From Methylobacterium sp. NMS14P (GTDB taxonomy: Bacteria; Pseudomonadota; Alphaproteobacteria; Rhizobiales; Beijerinckiaceae), in contig NZ_CP087106.1 in the NCBI RefSeq assembly GCF_028583545.1, positions 4,398,501 through 4,462,500 on the forward strand: 64,000 bases of DNA, in the 5' to 3' direction. A program made the position numbers and the translations under genes. Within the stretch, counting starts at the first letter, position 1. The number at the start of each line of letters is the position of its first letter. A model generated the notes under the pieces. The model was given only the letters and a program-made list of their open reading frames with translations. It did not search any database and had not been told where the DNA came from. Of this stretch, positions 49,877-58,893 are shown one piece after another.

Positions 49877-50968
49877 CTACCCCAGAGCCTGCTCGACGGC
49901 CTTGCCGCAGACCTGCGTGTCGGCGTTGCCGCCGAGGTCGCGGGTGCGCAGCGTCCGCTCGGACAGCACCCGCTCGATCCCGCCGACGATCTCGGCCGCC
50001 GCCGCGTGCTCGCCGAGATGCTCCAGCATCATCGCCCCCGACCAGATCTGGCCGATCGGGTTGGCGATCCCCTGGCCGGCGATGTCCGGCGCCGAGCCGT
50101 GGACCGGCTCGAACACCGAGGGGTGCACCCGCTCCGGGTTGATGTTGCCGGACGGCGCGATGCCGATCGTGCCCGTGCAGGCCGGCCCCAGATCCGACAG
50201 GATGTCGCCGAACAGGTTGGAGGCGACCACCACGTCGAACCGGTCCGGGTTCAGGACGAAGTGCGCGGTCAGGATGTCGATGTGGTACTGGTCCCACCGG
50301 ACGTCCGGGTAGGCCTCGGCCACGGCCTTCACCCGCTCGTCCCAGTACGGCATGGTGATCGAGATGCCGTTCGACTTCGTGGCGGAGGTCAGGTGCTTCT
50401 TCGGGCGCTTCTGGGCCAGCTCGAAGGCGAACTTGAGGATCCGGTCCGTCCCGTGGCGGGTCATGATCGTCTCCTGCAGGGCGAACTCCCGGTCGGTCCC
50501 GGCGAACATCCGGCCGCCCGCGTTCGAGTACTCGCCCTCGGTGTTCTCCCGGACCACCCAGAAGTCGATGTCGCCGGGCTTGCGGTCGGCGAGCGGGCAC
50601 TTCACCCCCGGCATCAGCCGCACTGGGCGCAGGTTCGCGTACTGGTCGAATTCCCGCCGGAACAGGATCAGCGAGCCCCAGAGGGAGATGTGGTCGGGCA
50701 CCCGCTCGGGCATGCCGACGGCGCCGAAATAGATCGCGTCGTGGGTCTCGATCCGCGCCTTCCAGTCCTCCGGCATCATCCGGCCGTGCCGCTCGTAATA
50801 GTCGCAGCTGGCGAAATCGAACCAGTCGAGCTGGAGGCTGAAGCCGTGCCGCTTGGCCGCCTGCTCCAGCACGCGCACGCCCTCCGGCACCACCTCCTTG
50901 CCGATGCCGTCGCCGGGGATCACCGCGATGCGGTAGCGGCGCTGCTGGCTGTTCTCTGGGGCGGCCAT
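49877..50968 (-). CDS. Tartrate/D-malate dehydrogenase, TtuC/DmlA-like
   Basis: 363 residues. Isocitrate/isopropylmalate dehydrogenase family, with IAVIPGDGIGKEVVPEG early and WVVRENTEGEYSNAGGRMF. The PVRLMPGVKCPLADRKPGD segment after LRPVR and the MPERVPDHISLWGSL string are those of tartrate/D-malate dehydrogenases, not LeuB. ATG 50968 is preceded by GGAGGATT. It stands alone opposite dxs; Km and substrate preference cannot be told. Confidence 0.9.
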   Translation of the reverse strand: MAAPENSQQRRYRIAVIPGDGIGKEVVPEGVRVLEQAAKRHGFSLQLDWFDFASCDYYERHGRMMPEDWKARIETHDAIYFGAVGMPERVPDHISLWGSLILFRREFDQYANLRPVRLMPGVKCPLADRKPGDIDFWVVRENTEGEYSNAGGRMFAGTDREFALQETIMTRHGTDRILKFAFELAQKRPKKHLTSATKSNGISITMPYWDERVKAVAEAYPDVRWDQYHIDILTAHFVLNPDRFDVVVASNLFGDILSDLGPACTGTIGIAPSGNINPERVHPSVFEPVHGSAPDIAGQGIANPIGQIWSGAMMLEHLGEHAAAAEIVGGIERVLSERTLRTRDLGGNADTQVCGKAVEQALG

Positions 50969-51069
50969 GAATCCTCCACGCGTTTCGAAGAGCGGGCCTC
51001 GGAGCCCGGATCGGAGACGTCAGGGTGATTGTTGCCCCCGCTTGTGCGGTCAACCGGCCGGCCTGACAA

Positions 51070-53001
51070 TCAGTCGGTTTCGCCCGCCATCAACCGGCGC
51101 TGGCGGTCGAGCTCCTCGCTGTAGCGCTTGAGCGTGTGGCTCTCGGTGAGCAGGCCCAGCACCGTCCGGCTCGCGGCGCTCTCGACGACCGCGAGCGCCT
51201 CGCTCTCGGTCCGGTCGAAGGCGGCGGCGGCGTCCTTGGCGTTCATGCCCGGCGTGAGGAAATCGTCCGCGTGCAGGAGCAGGTCGGCGAGGACCGGCTG
51301 CGCGTCGGCGCCGGAATCCCGGGCGGCCGCGTGCGCCTCGGGCACGTTCAGGATGCCGGCGTAGCGCCCGCCCCCGTCCACGGCGATCACCCGGGAGGGC
51401 GAGCCGAGGGGATGGGCGCGCAGGAAGGTGGGCAGCGGCGTGTCCAGCGCCACGGTGCCGGGATTGCGGCGCATCAGCCGGCCGACGGTGAGCGACCGGA
51501 TCCAGCCGACATCGTGGGGGCTGCGGATGCTCTCGCCGCGCAGGTGGAAGCGCCAGGTGGCGAAGGAGTAGCCGAAGGTCTTGCGCACGGTCAGGGAGGA
51601 CGCGATCACCGCCGCCAGCACGACGCCGGTGATCGGCAGGCTGCCGGTGACCTCCAGCGCCAGGAACGTCATGGTGAGCGGGCCGCCGATGATCGCCACC
51701 GCGAGGGCGCTCATGCCGATCACCGCGTAGGCGAGCGGCGTCAGGCCGAAATCCGCCAGCGGCGGCACCAGCACGGGGGCGAGGGCGGCGAACAGCTTGC
51801 CGGCGATGGCCCCGAGGAACAGGGACGCGAAGAACAGGCCGCCGCGGAAGCCCGAGCCGATCGAGATCGCCGAGGCCGTTGCCTTGGCGGCGAACAGCCC
51901 GGCCAGAGCCGCGATGCCGTGCCCCTGCCCCTCGGCGGCGAAGTGCATGTGCAGGGCACCGTGGCCGCCCGAGAGCACCTGCGGCGTCGCCAGCAGCGCC
52001 AGCGCGCCGACGCACAGCCCCCCGAAGGCGGGCGCCGCGACCCGCGGCACGCCGGAGGCCTGGACGAGGCGCTCGACCAGGGTGACCCCGTGCATGATCA
52101 GGATGCCGAGGCCCGCGCAGAGCAGCCCGAGGGCGAGGCTCGGCAGGATCTCCAGGCTGGTCACGTGCGAGGTCGTGACCGCCTGCATGTCGCCGAGATC
52201 GACGAGGGGCTGGGCCTGGATCAGGGCGCGCGAGATCAGGTTGCCGCACAGCGCCGCGACGACCACGGGCGTCAGCGTGGCGATCGAGTAGGTGCCGATG
52301 ATCAGCTCGAACGCGTAGAACGCGCCGGCGAGCGGCGCCCCGAAGCCCGCCGCGATCGCCCCGGCCGCGCCGCAGCCCACCAGGGTGCGCAGGTCGCTGC
52401 GCCGCACCTCGAAGGCGATGCCCAGCCGCGAGGCGAGGCCGGATGCGATCTGTGTGTAGCCGGCTTCGAGGCCCACCGAGGCGCCGGACCCGTTCGAGAT
52501 GACGTTCTGGAGAGCGAGGTAGAGACTGTCGCGCAGGGACATGCGGCCGCCGTGCAGGGCGTTGGCCTCGATCGGGTCGATGGCCGGGCGCTTGCGCGGG
52601 CCGCGGACGTAGTTGGCGACGACGATCAGCAGGCCGAGGACGGCGCCGCCGAGGCAGGGTCCCACGAGCAGGAGCGCCGGCGACACGGCGTCGGCGGCGC
52701 TGAGGCGCGCGCCCGCGGGCAGCTGGTAGAGCAGCTCGCGCAGGGTCTGGGTGATCCAGGTCATGGCGGAGACCGCCACGCCGGCGACGCAGCCCACCAG
52801 GGTCGCGAGGGCGACGAGGCCGCCCTCGCTCCGGCGTACGAGGCTGCGGAGCCGTCCGGGAGCCTGGACGAGGCCGACCCCGGCCCAGCGTCGGCGGGCC
52901 CGCCGCCCCGGCCTGACGGCCCGCCGTGCCGGGACGTCGGCCGATCCGTCGCCGGGCGCCCTGCCCCCGCCGGCGGCGCCCGCTGGCTGTCGCGCGCTCA
53001 C
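51070..53001 (-). CDS. ClC-family chloride channel/antiporter with CBS domains
   Basis: 643 residues from GTG 53001, with GAGGCGAGGGGG upstream. About ten helices form the ClC channel; the anion-pathway motifs are SNGSGASVGLEAGYTQ (with the gating glutamate position) and GSGFRGGLFFASLF. A CBS pair occupies the last 170 residues. The N-terminal 60 residues are basic and disordered. Transport of chloride or fluoride type cannot be decided; the motif is not the CLC-F form. Confidence 0.88.
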   Translation of the reverse strand: MSARQPAGAAGGGRAPGDGSADVPARRAVRPGRRARRRWAGVGLVQAPGRLRSLVRRSEGGLVALATLVGCVAGVAVSAMTWITQTLRELLYQLPAGARLSAADAVSPALLLVGPCLGGAVLGLLIVVANYVRGPRKRPAIDPIEANALHGGRMSLRDSLYLALQNVISNGSGASVGLEAGYTQIASGLASRLGIAFEVRRSDLRTLVGCGAAGAIAAGFGAPLAGAFYAFELIIGTYSIATLTPVVVAALCGNLISRALIQAQPLVDLGDMQAVTTSHVTSLEILPSLALGLLCAGLGILIMHGVTLVERLVQASGVPRVAAPAFGGLCVGALALLATPQVLSGGHGALHMHFAAEGQGHGIAALAGLFAAKATASAISIGSGFRGGLFFASLFLGAIAGKLFAALAPVLVPPLADFGLTPLAYAVIGMSALAVAIIGGPLTMTFLALEVTGSLPITGVVLAAVIASSLTVRKTFGYSFATWRFHLRGESIRSPHDVGWIRSLTVGRLMRRNPGTVALDTPLPTFLRAHPLGSPSRVIAVDGGGRYAGILNVPEAHAAARDSGADAQPVLADLLLHADDFLTPGMNAKDAAAAFDRTESEALAVVESAASRTVLGLLTESHTLKRYSEELDRQRRLMAGETD

Positions 53002-53221
53002 GGTCCGCCCCCTCGCCTCCGGTCCGCTCGATCGGCGCGGCCGACACGTCGACCCCGCCGTCGCAGTTACAGCCGGGGCCGAGCCCGTTGCAAACGGGCG
53101 GCGCCGCGGGCGCGCGGCCGGCCCCGGCGCGGGGGCCCGGACGGCGCTGTCCACGAAGTCCAAATCCCGTGCACACATCGCCTTGAAAACTGCCGCGGCC
53201 CACGATACACCCCGCGCCAGT

Positions 53222-53298
53222 GCCGCCGTAGCTCAGTTGGTTAGAGCACCAGATTGTGGATCTGGGGGTCCCCCGTTCGAGCCGGGGCGGTGGTACCA
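53222..53298 (+). tRNA. tRNA-His (GTG)
   Basis: 77 nt with encoded CCA. Seven acceptor pairs GCCGCCG with CGGTGGT include two G-U pairs, the anticodon loop is TTGTGGA (GTG), T loop TTCGAGC. Discriminator base is A73 and the base before the 5' end is T, so the G-1 that most bacteria encode is missing, as known for alphaproteobacteria. A terminator follows at 53320. Confidence 0.93.
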
Positions 53299-53319
53299 TC
53301 CATTCAGCTCGACAGCGCA

Positions 53320-53346
53320 GGGGTTGGCGGATCGCCAACCCCTTTT
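53320..53346 (+). terminator. Terminator after tRNA-His
   Basis: GGGGTTGGCG (53320-53329) and its reverse complement at 53333-53342, loop 3 nt, then TTTT. Confidence 0.8.
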
Positions 53347-53555
53347 GCTTGCGTGCGGATGACGCCGCGCCGGATCAGGGCCGGTCCGAACCCACACCCG
53401 AACGCGCATCGGAAGCGACGGGACCGGTCCTCGTGCCGAAACCGGCCTGTACACAGGCGGCCACTCCAATGCTCGCGCACGTTATAGAATCGCCAAATTT
53501 GCCCGCATACCGTCCTGGCCGGGAGAAGACTACTTTCGTTCGCGTGAAGATTGCC

Positions 53556-53909
53556 ATGAAGAGCACGACACAGCAGGATCAGCTCGAGATCGTGAGCGCC
53601 CTCGCGGCCTCGCTCGCCGACCGGATGCTGATGGAGCGCCTGACGCAGGGGAGGCTGCCGCTCGCGAATGCGAGCCGCCTCTGGACCGCCTCGCTGCTCC
53701 TGGAGGAGCACGCGCGGCCCATCCCGCGCATCGTGACGGACGTCCTCGAGCAGGTCCGGCACGTCGAGCCCGACGACGGGAACGACGCGGACGGGATTGA
53801 AGCGGAGCCGGAGCCGGACCCGGCCGCGGCGCGGCGTCCGGCCCGGCCGGCGCGTCGGCGCGGGCTCACCCGCCTGCTCCGCCCGTTCCGGCAGGCGGCC
53901 GAAGCCTGA
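53556..53909 (+). CDS. Small helical protein of unknown function
   Basis: 117 residues from ATG 53556 (MKSTTQQDQLEIVSALAASL). Acidic then strongly basic C-terminus (RRPARPARRRGLTR). No domain recognised. A GTG at 53544 in the same frame is an alternative start. It sits between the tRNA-His terminator and hpt. Confidence 0.5.
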   Translation: MKSTTQQDQLEIVSALAASLADRMLMERLTQGRLPLANASRLWTASLLLEEHARPIPRIVTDVLEQVRHVEPDDGNDADGIEAEPEPDPAAARRPARPARRRGLTRLLRPFRQAAEA

Positions 53910-54060
53910 CCCGCGTCGACGGCGGCTCCCGGCCGCGCCCCGTGACGGCGCGGGACCATCCTCGCGGATCCGGAGTTCCCCGCGCGCGCCCGGGACGCTA
54001 AGACCGTCTCCGAGCGCGGTGGCGGAGCCCGCCGCGCCAACGGGCTTCGGGACACGAGAG

Positions 54061-54627
54061 ATGAGCATCCCTGAACGGCGCGTCCGGACTCTGTTCGACG
54101 AGGCGGCCATCGCCAAGCGCAACGACGAGCTCGCCCGGGAGATCCTCGCCGCGCGGCCGGAGAACCTCCTCGTCGTGGCGGTGCTCAAGGGCAGCTTCAT
54201 GTTCGCGGCGGACCTGCTCCGGTCGCTGCACCGGGTGGGCCTCGCCCCGCAGGTCGAGTTCGTGCACCTGTCGAGCTACCGCACCGGGACCGTCTCCAGC
54301 GGGCAGGTCGAGATCCTGCGCGACGTGCAGAGCGAGGTGCGCGGGCGGGACGTGCTGCTCGTGGACGACATCCTGGAATCGGGCCGGACCGTCGTCTTCG
54401 CCAAGGACCTGCTGATGGCCCGCGGCGCCCGGCGGGTCCTCACCGCGGTGCTGCTGGAGAAGCCCGGCAAGCGCGCCGTGACGATCGACGCGGATTTCGT
54501 CGGCTTCACCTGTCCCGACGTGTTCGTCGTCGGCTACGGGATGGACGCCGCCCACGCCTTCCGCCAGCTGCCCTTCGTGGGCGTGGTCGATTACGGCGAC
54601 GGCGACCCGGACCTGTTCGACGCCTGA
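54061..54627 (+). CDS. hpt: Hypoxanthine phosphoribosyltransferase
   Basis: 188 residues. PRPP-binding motif LLVDDILESGRTV, and LKGSFMFAADLLR, are diagnostic. It salvages hypoxanthine (and guanine) to IMP/GMP. ATG 54061 starts MSIPERRVRTLFDE. An imperfect GC-rich hairpin with a 2-nt bulge at about 54635-54664 follows and could end the transcript. Confidence 0.94.
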   Translation: MSIPERRVRTLFDEAAIAKRNDELAREILAARPENLLVVAVLKGSFMFAADLLRSLHRVGLAPQVEFVHLSSYRTGTVSSGQVEILRDVQSEVRGRDVLLVDDILESGRTVVFAKDLLMARGARRVLTAVLLEKPGKRAVTIDADFVGFTCPDVFVVGYGMDAAHAFRQLPFVGVVDYGDGDPDLFDA

Positions 54628-54790
54628 CTGCTCCCGCGGCGCGGCATTTTCGCCGCGCGCCGCGACCCGAGGGACAATTCAGCCTGCGACGACTTGACAG
54701 ACGGCGAATGCGTCTGTGTCTGTCGACGTTTGGGCGCGCGCGCCGTCGTGACGGGACGCGCGCGGATTTCGGGGACGGTTACAGGACCAC

Positions 54791-55156
54791 ATGGCGCGCA
54801 TCCTCCTGGTGGATGACGAGGAGACCGTCCGGGGCTTCCTCAAGCGGGGACTCGAGATCGACGGGCACGCGGTCGTCACGGCCAACGACGGCAGCGACGG
54901 GCTCGACCGCCTCAACGAGGCCGATGGCGGCTTCGACCTGATGCTCACCGACATCCGCATGCCGCTCATGGACGGCATCGCGCTGGCCCTCGCCGCCAAG
55001 CGCGACTTCCCCGACCTGACCATCCTGCTGATGACCGGCTTCGCCGACCAGCGCGAGCGCGCGCGCGGGCTCGACGCCATCGTCACCGACGTGCTGACCA
55101 AGCCCTTCTCCCTGGCGGATCTGCGCGCCACCGTGAAGCGGGCGCTCGCCGCCTGA
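54791..55156 (+). CDS. CpdR-like single-domain response regulator
   Basis: 121 residues, a receiver domain alone. Phospho-acceptor Asp54 is in LTDIRMPLMDG, acidic pair at 8-9, and Lys near 104 in LTKPFS. The MLTDIRMP and LLMTGFADQ strings and the length resemble CpdR, which controls ClpXP proteolysis of cell-cycle regulators. A TTGACA element lies at 54694-54699, though its -10 match is poor. Identity as CpdR is a strong guess. Confidence 0.75.
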   Translation: MARILLVDDEETVRGFLKRGLEIDGHAVVTANDGSDGLDRLNEADGGFDLMLTDIRMPLMDGIALALAAKRDFPDLTILLMTGFADQRERARGLDAIVTDVLTKPFSLADLRATVKRALAA

Positions 55157-55261
55157 GCCGGGCGGGACCGGTTCGGAAGAACTTAAACATTGCTCTTAGG
55201 TTGAGCTTCACGAAAGCGTGGCACCTTCGGTCCGACTGGATCAGACCGAGCACGGAACGCC

Positions 55262-55591
55262 ATGTATCGCCGGGACCGGGATATCGACGCGGCGGCGTAT
55301 CAGGCGGACCGCTATGGCTGGGAACCGGACGACAGGGACTGGGACGATGACCGGGACGCGCGGCGTCCGCGCAAGGGTGTCTTCGGGCGGTTCTTCTCGC
55401 TGACGAAGCTCGCCCTCCTCGCGGTGCCGGCCGGGCTGTTCCTGTACGGCAGCTTCGCGGATTGCAGCGCCCGCCCGGCGGCGGGCTGGCTGGGGCTCGT
55501 CGGGGCCGGCGCCTGCGCCCGCACCGAGATGCTCGGCAACGTCCTGTCGATCCAGGACAACCTCGCGCTCCTGAAGCGGCTCATCAACTGA
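55262..55591 (+). CDS. Small membrane protein, charged N-terminus
   Basis: 109 residues. Asp/Arg-rich first 40 residues (DDRDWDDDRDARRPRKG), then a membrane segment LTKLALLAVPAGLFLYGSF and a Cys-containing periplasmic part. No domain recognised. First of a run of small proteins on the plus strand. Confidence 0.6.
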   Translation: MYRRDRDIDAAAYQADRYGWEPDDRDWDDDRDARRPRKGVFGRFFSLTKLALLAVPAGLFLYGSFADCSARPAAGWLGLVGAGACARTEMLGNVLSIQDNLALLKRLIN

Positions 55592-55661
55592 GCGCCCGCC
55601 GAAGACCCCCCTCGCGCCGCGCCCCTCCCATCCGCCCCGAACCGACCTCCGTGAGGCCGCC

Positions 55662-56039
55662 ATGTCCACCCGCTCGCTCCTGCCGGCCTCGTCCAACCGC
55701 GCCTCCGACGCCGTCGAGGAGGCCCAGTTCCGCGCCCGCATGGCGCGGGTCGGCCCGGACGGCGCGAACCGCCCCCAGCGCCGGAGCCGGGCGCCCGAGC
55801 GGCGGCGCGGCTTCCGGCTCGGCTGGAAGGGCTGGCTCGTCGTCGACTGCCTCGTCGTGCTGCTGGTCGTGGCGGGGGTGGTGGCGTGGCCGCCGGTCCA
55901 GTCCTGCCGCAACCAGGACCAGACGGTCGGGTTCTACGCCGGCGATTCCGTCGGCAAGTGCATCCGGCGCGGGATCGCCGACCGCCTCGACACCGCCGAC
56001 CAGCGCCTCAAGAGCCTGATCCGCCGCTCGGGCCATTGA
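55662..56039 (+). CDS. Small membrane protein
   Basis: 125 residues. A basic N-terminal half, then a membrane segment GWLVVDCLVVLLVVAGVVAW and a periplasmic tail with two cysteines (QSC, KCIRR). Similar layout to the preceding gene, so they may form a pair. Unknown function. Confidence 0.6.
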   Translation: MSTRSLLPASSNRASDAVEEAQFRARMARVGPDGANRPQRRSRAPERRRGFRLGWKGWLVVDCLVVLLVVAGVVAWPPVQSCRNQDQTVGFYAGDSVGKCIRRGIADRLDTADQRLKSLIRRSGH

Positions 56040-56441
56040 GGCCGGGCCGCGCGCATCCTGGCGCGGCTCGGGTTGGGCGGCGGCACGGCGGCCGGTGGCT
56101 CGCGCGTCGCCAGCCGGTGTCGCACAGCGGCCGCGCAGCGGTCCTGCAACCCGAATACCTGCCGCGCGCGCCGGCACTTTCCGTCTTCAGCTCAACCCTT
56201 CCGGCGTTCTCGGCAGGCGTAAACCGACACTCTTTGCCGGCAATGGTGAAGCGTGCCCGGAGGCCTGCCATCTCGCCAGGAGCGGGTTTCCGGGGTTTCC
56301 CATCGACCTGTGGGCCGTGTGGTGGCCCGCTCTCCTACTCGACAAGCTAGGCGCGAACCGTCCCTTCGTTGAACGTCCACGGGCGCCCGCCGCAGCAACT
56401 TCTGGTTCGAGCGAGCGTTGTGTGCTCGCCAGGAGCGCCCG
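56040..56441. other. Gap without a gene
   Basis: 402 nt. Frames here lack starts with ribosome-binding sites. A short stem GCGAGC (about 56411) / GCTCGC (about 56424) lies just before the next gene's Shine-Dalgarno. Confidence 0.45.
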
Positions 56442-56663
56442 ATGCCCGTGATTCTCATCGTCCCGGTCGCGCTGATCGCGGTTCTCGCCGTCGGCGCATT
56501 CGCACTCCGTCACGCCGAGGGGCACGCGTCCGAGTTGCGAGAAGCCCTGCTCCTGCTGCTCATGCTCGCCGTCGTATCGGCCAGCATAGGGTTGATGTCG
56601 CTCCGCCCAGGCGACGCCTCGCGCGATGTCCTGCAGGCGACGGCCGGCAGCGTCTCGGCGTGA
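56442..56663 (+). CDS. Small two-span membrane protein
   Basis: 73 residues. Two hydrophobic stretches, VILIVPVALIAVLAVGAFAL and ALLLLLMLAVVSASIGLMSL, separated by a charged loop. ATG 56442 is preceded by AGGAGCG. Unknown. Confidence 0.6.
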   Translation: MPVILIVPVALIAVLAVGAFALRHAEGHASELREALLLLLMLAVVSASIGLMSLRPGDASRDVLQATAGSVSA

Positions 56664-56807
56664 ACCTGGAAGGCTCGGTCCGGCCGGCGCGTGAATCCGG
56701 GATGTCGTCGTGCTCGCCGACGCGCACGACGCGACCGGGCAGCCGGACCCAGGCCTGCCGCCGAAACTTTCGTCTGAGCCTGGGGTTCGCCGAGAAGGAG
56801 GAACCCC

Positions 56808-56966
56808 ATGTCCGACGAAGCGAAAGGCACGAAGCCCGAGGATCTCACCCCTGATCGCCCGCGCCTCACCCCACAGGGTCACGGGAGCGGCTCCGTGAGT
56901 GGTGAGGACAGCACGGACCCGTATGGCGGGGCCAAGCAGGGTCAGGGCGACAAGGCAGAAGGATGA
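56808..56966 (+). CDS. 52-residue hydrophilic protein, strong ribosome-binding site
   Basis: 52 residues (MSDEAKGTKPEDLTPDRPRL..., ending GDKAEG). The site AGAAGGAGG lies 7 nt before the ATG, as good as any in the window. It is charged, Gly/Asp/Lys-rich and probably disordered, like small stress-associated proteins. No homolog family recognised. Confidence 0.65.
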   Translation: MSDEAKGTKPEDLTPDRPRLTPQGHGSGSVSGEDSTDPYGGAKQGQGDKAEG

Positions 56967-57071
56967 GGTCCGCGCGATGCCGGCCGCCGACGAAGCGTAG
57001 AGTTGAACACATCGCGGAAATCATTCGAGCACTGGTTGCGTGCTGTGATCCTCGGTGAGGAGGTCGGAGCC

Positions 57072-57278
57072 ATGACCATCACCACCTCGATCAACGCCGT
57101 CGGCCCCGTGAAGGCGACGGAGATGATCCAGTCGGCGCGCGCCGAAGCCGCCATCGCGCACAGAGCGGGGCTGCATACCGTCACGATGCCGGTGCCCGCG
57201 TCCGCCGACTCCCGAGCGCGAGCGGACGGTCGGGAGCTGCCCCCTTCGCAGGAGCGCGTGGTGGACATCACCGTCTGA
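57072..57278 (+). CDS. 68-residue small protein
   Basis: MTITTSINAVGPVKATEMIQ... Alanine-rich helical middle, no membrane segment. GAGGAGG precedes ATG 57072. Unknown. Confidence 0.5.
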   Translation: MTITTSINAVGPVKATEMIQSARAEAAIAHRAGLHTVTMPVPASADSRARADGRELPPSQERVVDITV

Positions 57279-57405
57279 AACGCGCTTGGTGAGGCTGCCT
57301 CGGTCCCGCAGCCGCGAGGATTGTGTCTCCCGCGGAAGAGGGGCGGCCATCGATCGACGGCCCCTTGAGGCGACCCGATGCGCGCGTGAAGCTCGGAGAC
57401 CCGCC

Positions 57406-57678
57406 ATGCCGCTGGAGCGCTACGAGACGGGCCAGCCCATCATCGATCAGGAAACGCTCGATCACGTCCGCTTCGGGATGCTCGACGGCCGCGTCATTCC
57501 GTGCCGGGTCCCGATCGACGTGCTGCGCGACCTGTTTCACCCGGACGATCTCACGTTCGACCCGCTCGACGTATTCCTGAGCTATCGGGCCGCCATCGAG
57601 CGGGTCGCGATCGAGAAGTTCGAGCGCGAGGGTGCGCCGGATGGGGTCCTCGATCTCGACGAGGCCGACTTCTTCTAG
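57406..57678 (+). CDS. DUF1488-family protein
   Basis: 90 residues. Pattern VRFGMLDGRVIPCRVPIDVLRDLF then FDPLDVFLSYRAAIERVAIEKF is DUF1488-like. The family is often near phage or stress genes; function unknown. ATG 57406. Confidence 0.7.
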   Translation: MPLERYETGQPIIDQETLDHVRFGMLDGRVIPCRVPIDVLRDLFHPDDLTFDPLDVFLSYRAAIERVAIEKFEREGAPDGVLDLDEADFF

Positions 57679-57908
57679 CGCGAGGCTGCTCAGCCTCGGC
57701 CCGATCGCCTCCATACGCTGGACGGGCACGACGAGACTCAGGCCGCCACCTCACGGCTCTGCTCGAAACCGATCGCGCGATTGCCCGTGACGGTATGGAA
57801 CTCGAAAATCCAAGATTTCGGCTGCAACAAACAGGACATCGCCCCGTAAGTCACGGCACTTATCCCTCCATCCGGGCCCGCGATATCTCGCGCAGGACGG
57901 AGGACATC

Positions 57909-58184
57909 ATGCTCAATGACGTTGACGCCACGCGTGCCGCCGCGCACGACGTTCTGGCTCATGAACGCGCGGATCAGAAGCCTCGTCGCGGCATGAAGCT
58001 CCTCGGGGTCGGCTGTCTCGGGCTCGCATGCCTCGGGACGGCGAGCACGGTGAGGGCGTGGGAAAATCCGCCCGCGCACCCGGCATCCGTGATCGATGAA
58101 GACCCGAGCGACGAGAACAAGCGCGCGCAGCCATGGCTGGACGGGCTCGATTTCGGCAGCTTCGCCCAGATCGCCAGTCGCTAG
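57909..58184 (+). CDS. Small protein with internal hydrophobic segment
   Basis: 91 residues from ATG 57909. An N-terminal amphipathic part precedes MKLLGVGCLGLACLGTAS, a possible signal or lipobox-like segment, then an acidic DEDPSDENKRAQPW tail. ATG choice is good (AGGACATC before it). Unknown. Confidence 0.5.
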   Translation: MLNDVDATRAAAHDVLAHERADQKPRRGMKLLGVGCLGLACLGTASTVRAWENPPAHPASVIDEDPSDENKRAQPWLDGLDFGSFAQIASR

Positions 58185-58196
58185 GAGGGGCAGCCG

Positions 58197-58466
58197 ATGA
58201 ATGCGATGCTGCTCGGCCTCTTCCCGCTGCTGGTCATTCTGACCTGGAGCGCCGGTTACGTTCTGGTGGAACGCGCGTGGCGTCAGCACGCGCCGGTCCG
58301 TCATATCGCGGCGGCGATGCTCTGTGTCGGCTTCAGTCTTGCCGCCATCGCGGCCCTGGCTTGGGCTATGCCTCAGCCGGGCCAGAACTGGTCCGATGCT
58401 CCCCTGCGGCGCATCGTACCGGACGACAAGCCCGCCCCGGACGAGCCGACGGCAGGTCGATGGTAG
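58197..58466 (+). CDS. Small two-span membrane protein
   Basis: 89 residues. MNAMLLGLFPLLVILTWSAG and HIAAAMLCVGFSLAAIAALA form two hydrophobic segments, ending in a Pro/Asp-rich tail. AGGAGGGG just before ATG 58197. It lies 12 nt after the previous gene, so the two are likely co-transcribed. Unknown. Confidence 0.6.
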   Translation: MNAMLLGLFPLLVILTWSAGYVLVERAWRQHAPVRHIAAAMLCVGFSLAAIAALAWAMPQPGQNWSDAPLRRIVPDDKPAPDEPTAGRW

Positions 58467-58626
58467 GCGCGCGTTCACGCCGCCCCTCCGCGGCTCGCGC
58501 GGAGAGGTTCCGGAAGACAGGCCGCAACGGCGTACAGTGCGAGCCGCCCGCAAATGTGCGATTTAAGACTTTCAGCAGAGACAGAGGCGATAATCTAGGC
58601 GCGAAATAGAAAGTTGAGCGCCCGAC

Positions 58627-58893
58627 ATGCCCCACGAGAGACGCACCCGCCCGAGGATTGAGACGGATCTGACCGGACGCATCGTGCCGAACTTCGGCCG
58701 GCCAGTCGGCTGCAGGGTCCTGGATCGATCGCCGGGCGGAGCGCAGCTCCGCGTGAACAGCGTCTTCGGTCTCCCCGAGACGTTCATGCTGGAGATTCCG
58801 CAGACCGAGGAGCGCATCAGCGCGCGCGTGGTCTGGCGCTCGGCGGGCAATCTCGGGGTGGTGCTCGAGGAGCCGGCGCGGCTGTCGATCTAG
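58627..58893 (+). CDS. PilZ-domain protein
   Basis: 88 residues, a PilZ domain alone. RRTRPRIETDLTGR holds an RxxxR-like motif, and later DRSPGGAQLRVN resembles the D/NxSxxG motif, so c-di-GMP binding is expected. It could link c-di-GMP to motility or surface functions. ATG 58627. Confidence 0.8.
   Translation: MPHERRTRPRIETDLTGRIVPNFGRPVGCRVLDRSPGGAQLRVNSVFGLPETFMLEIPQTEERISARVVWRSAGNLGVVLEEPARLSI

Noticed and set aside
49877..50968. leuB (3-isopropylmalate dehydrogenase)
   Set aside because: The family is right but the PGVKCPLADRKPGD region and MPERVPDHISLWG string fit tartrate/D-malate dehydrogenase better, and no other leucine gene is adjacent.
51136..53244. A 702-codon open frame opposite the ClC channel gene
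   Set aside because: GC-rich third positions keep the antisense strand open. Its sequence is Arg/Gly/Gln/His-rich without any domain, while the minus-strand frame has clear channel and CBS motifs.
55157..58626. General-stress (EcfG/PhyR-type) promoters for the small-protein run
   Set aside because: I looked for GGAAC with about 17 nt then CGTT. Partial matches such as that near 57797 have a mismatched -10, so no call is made.
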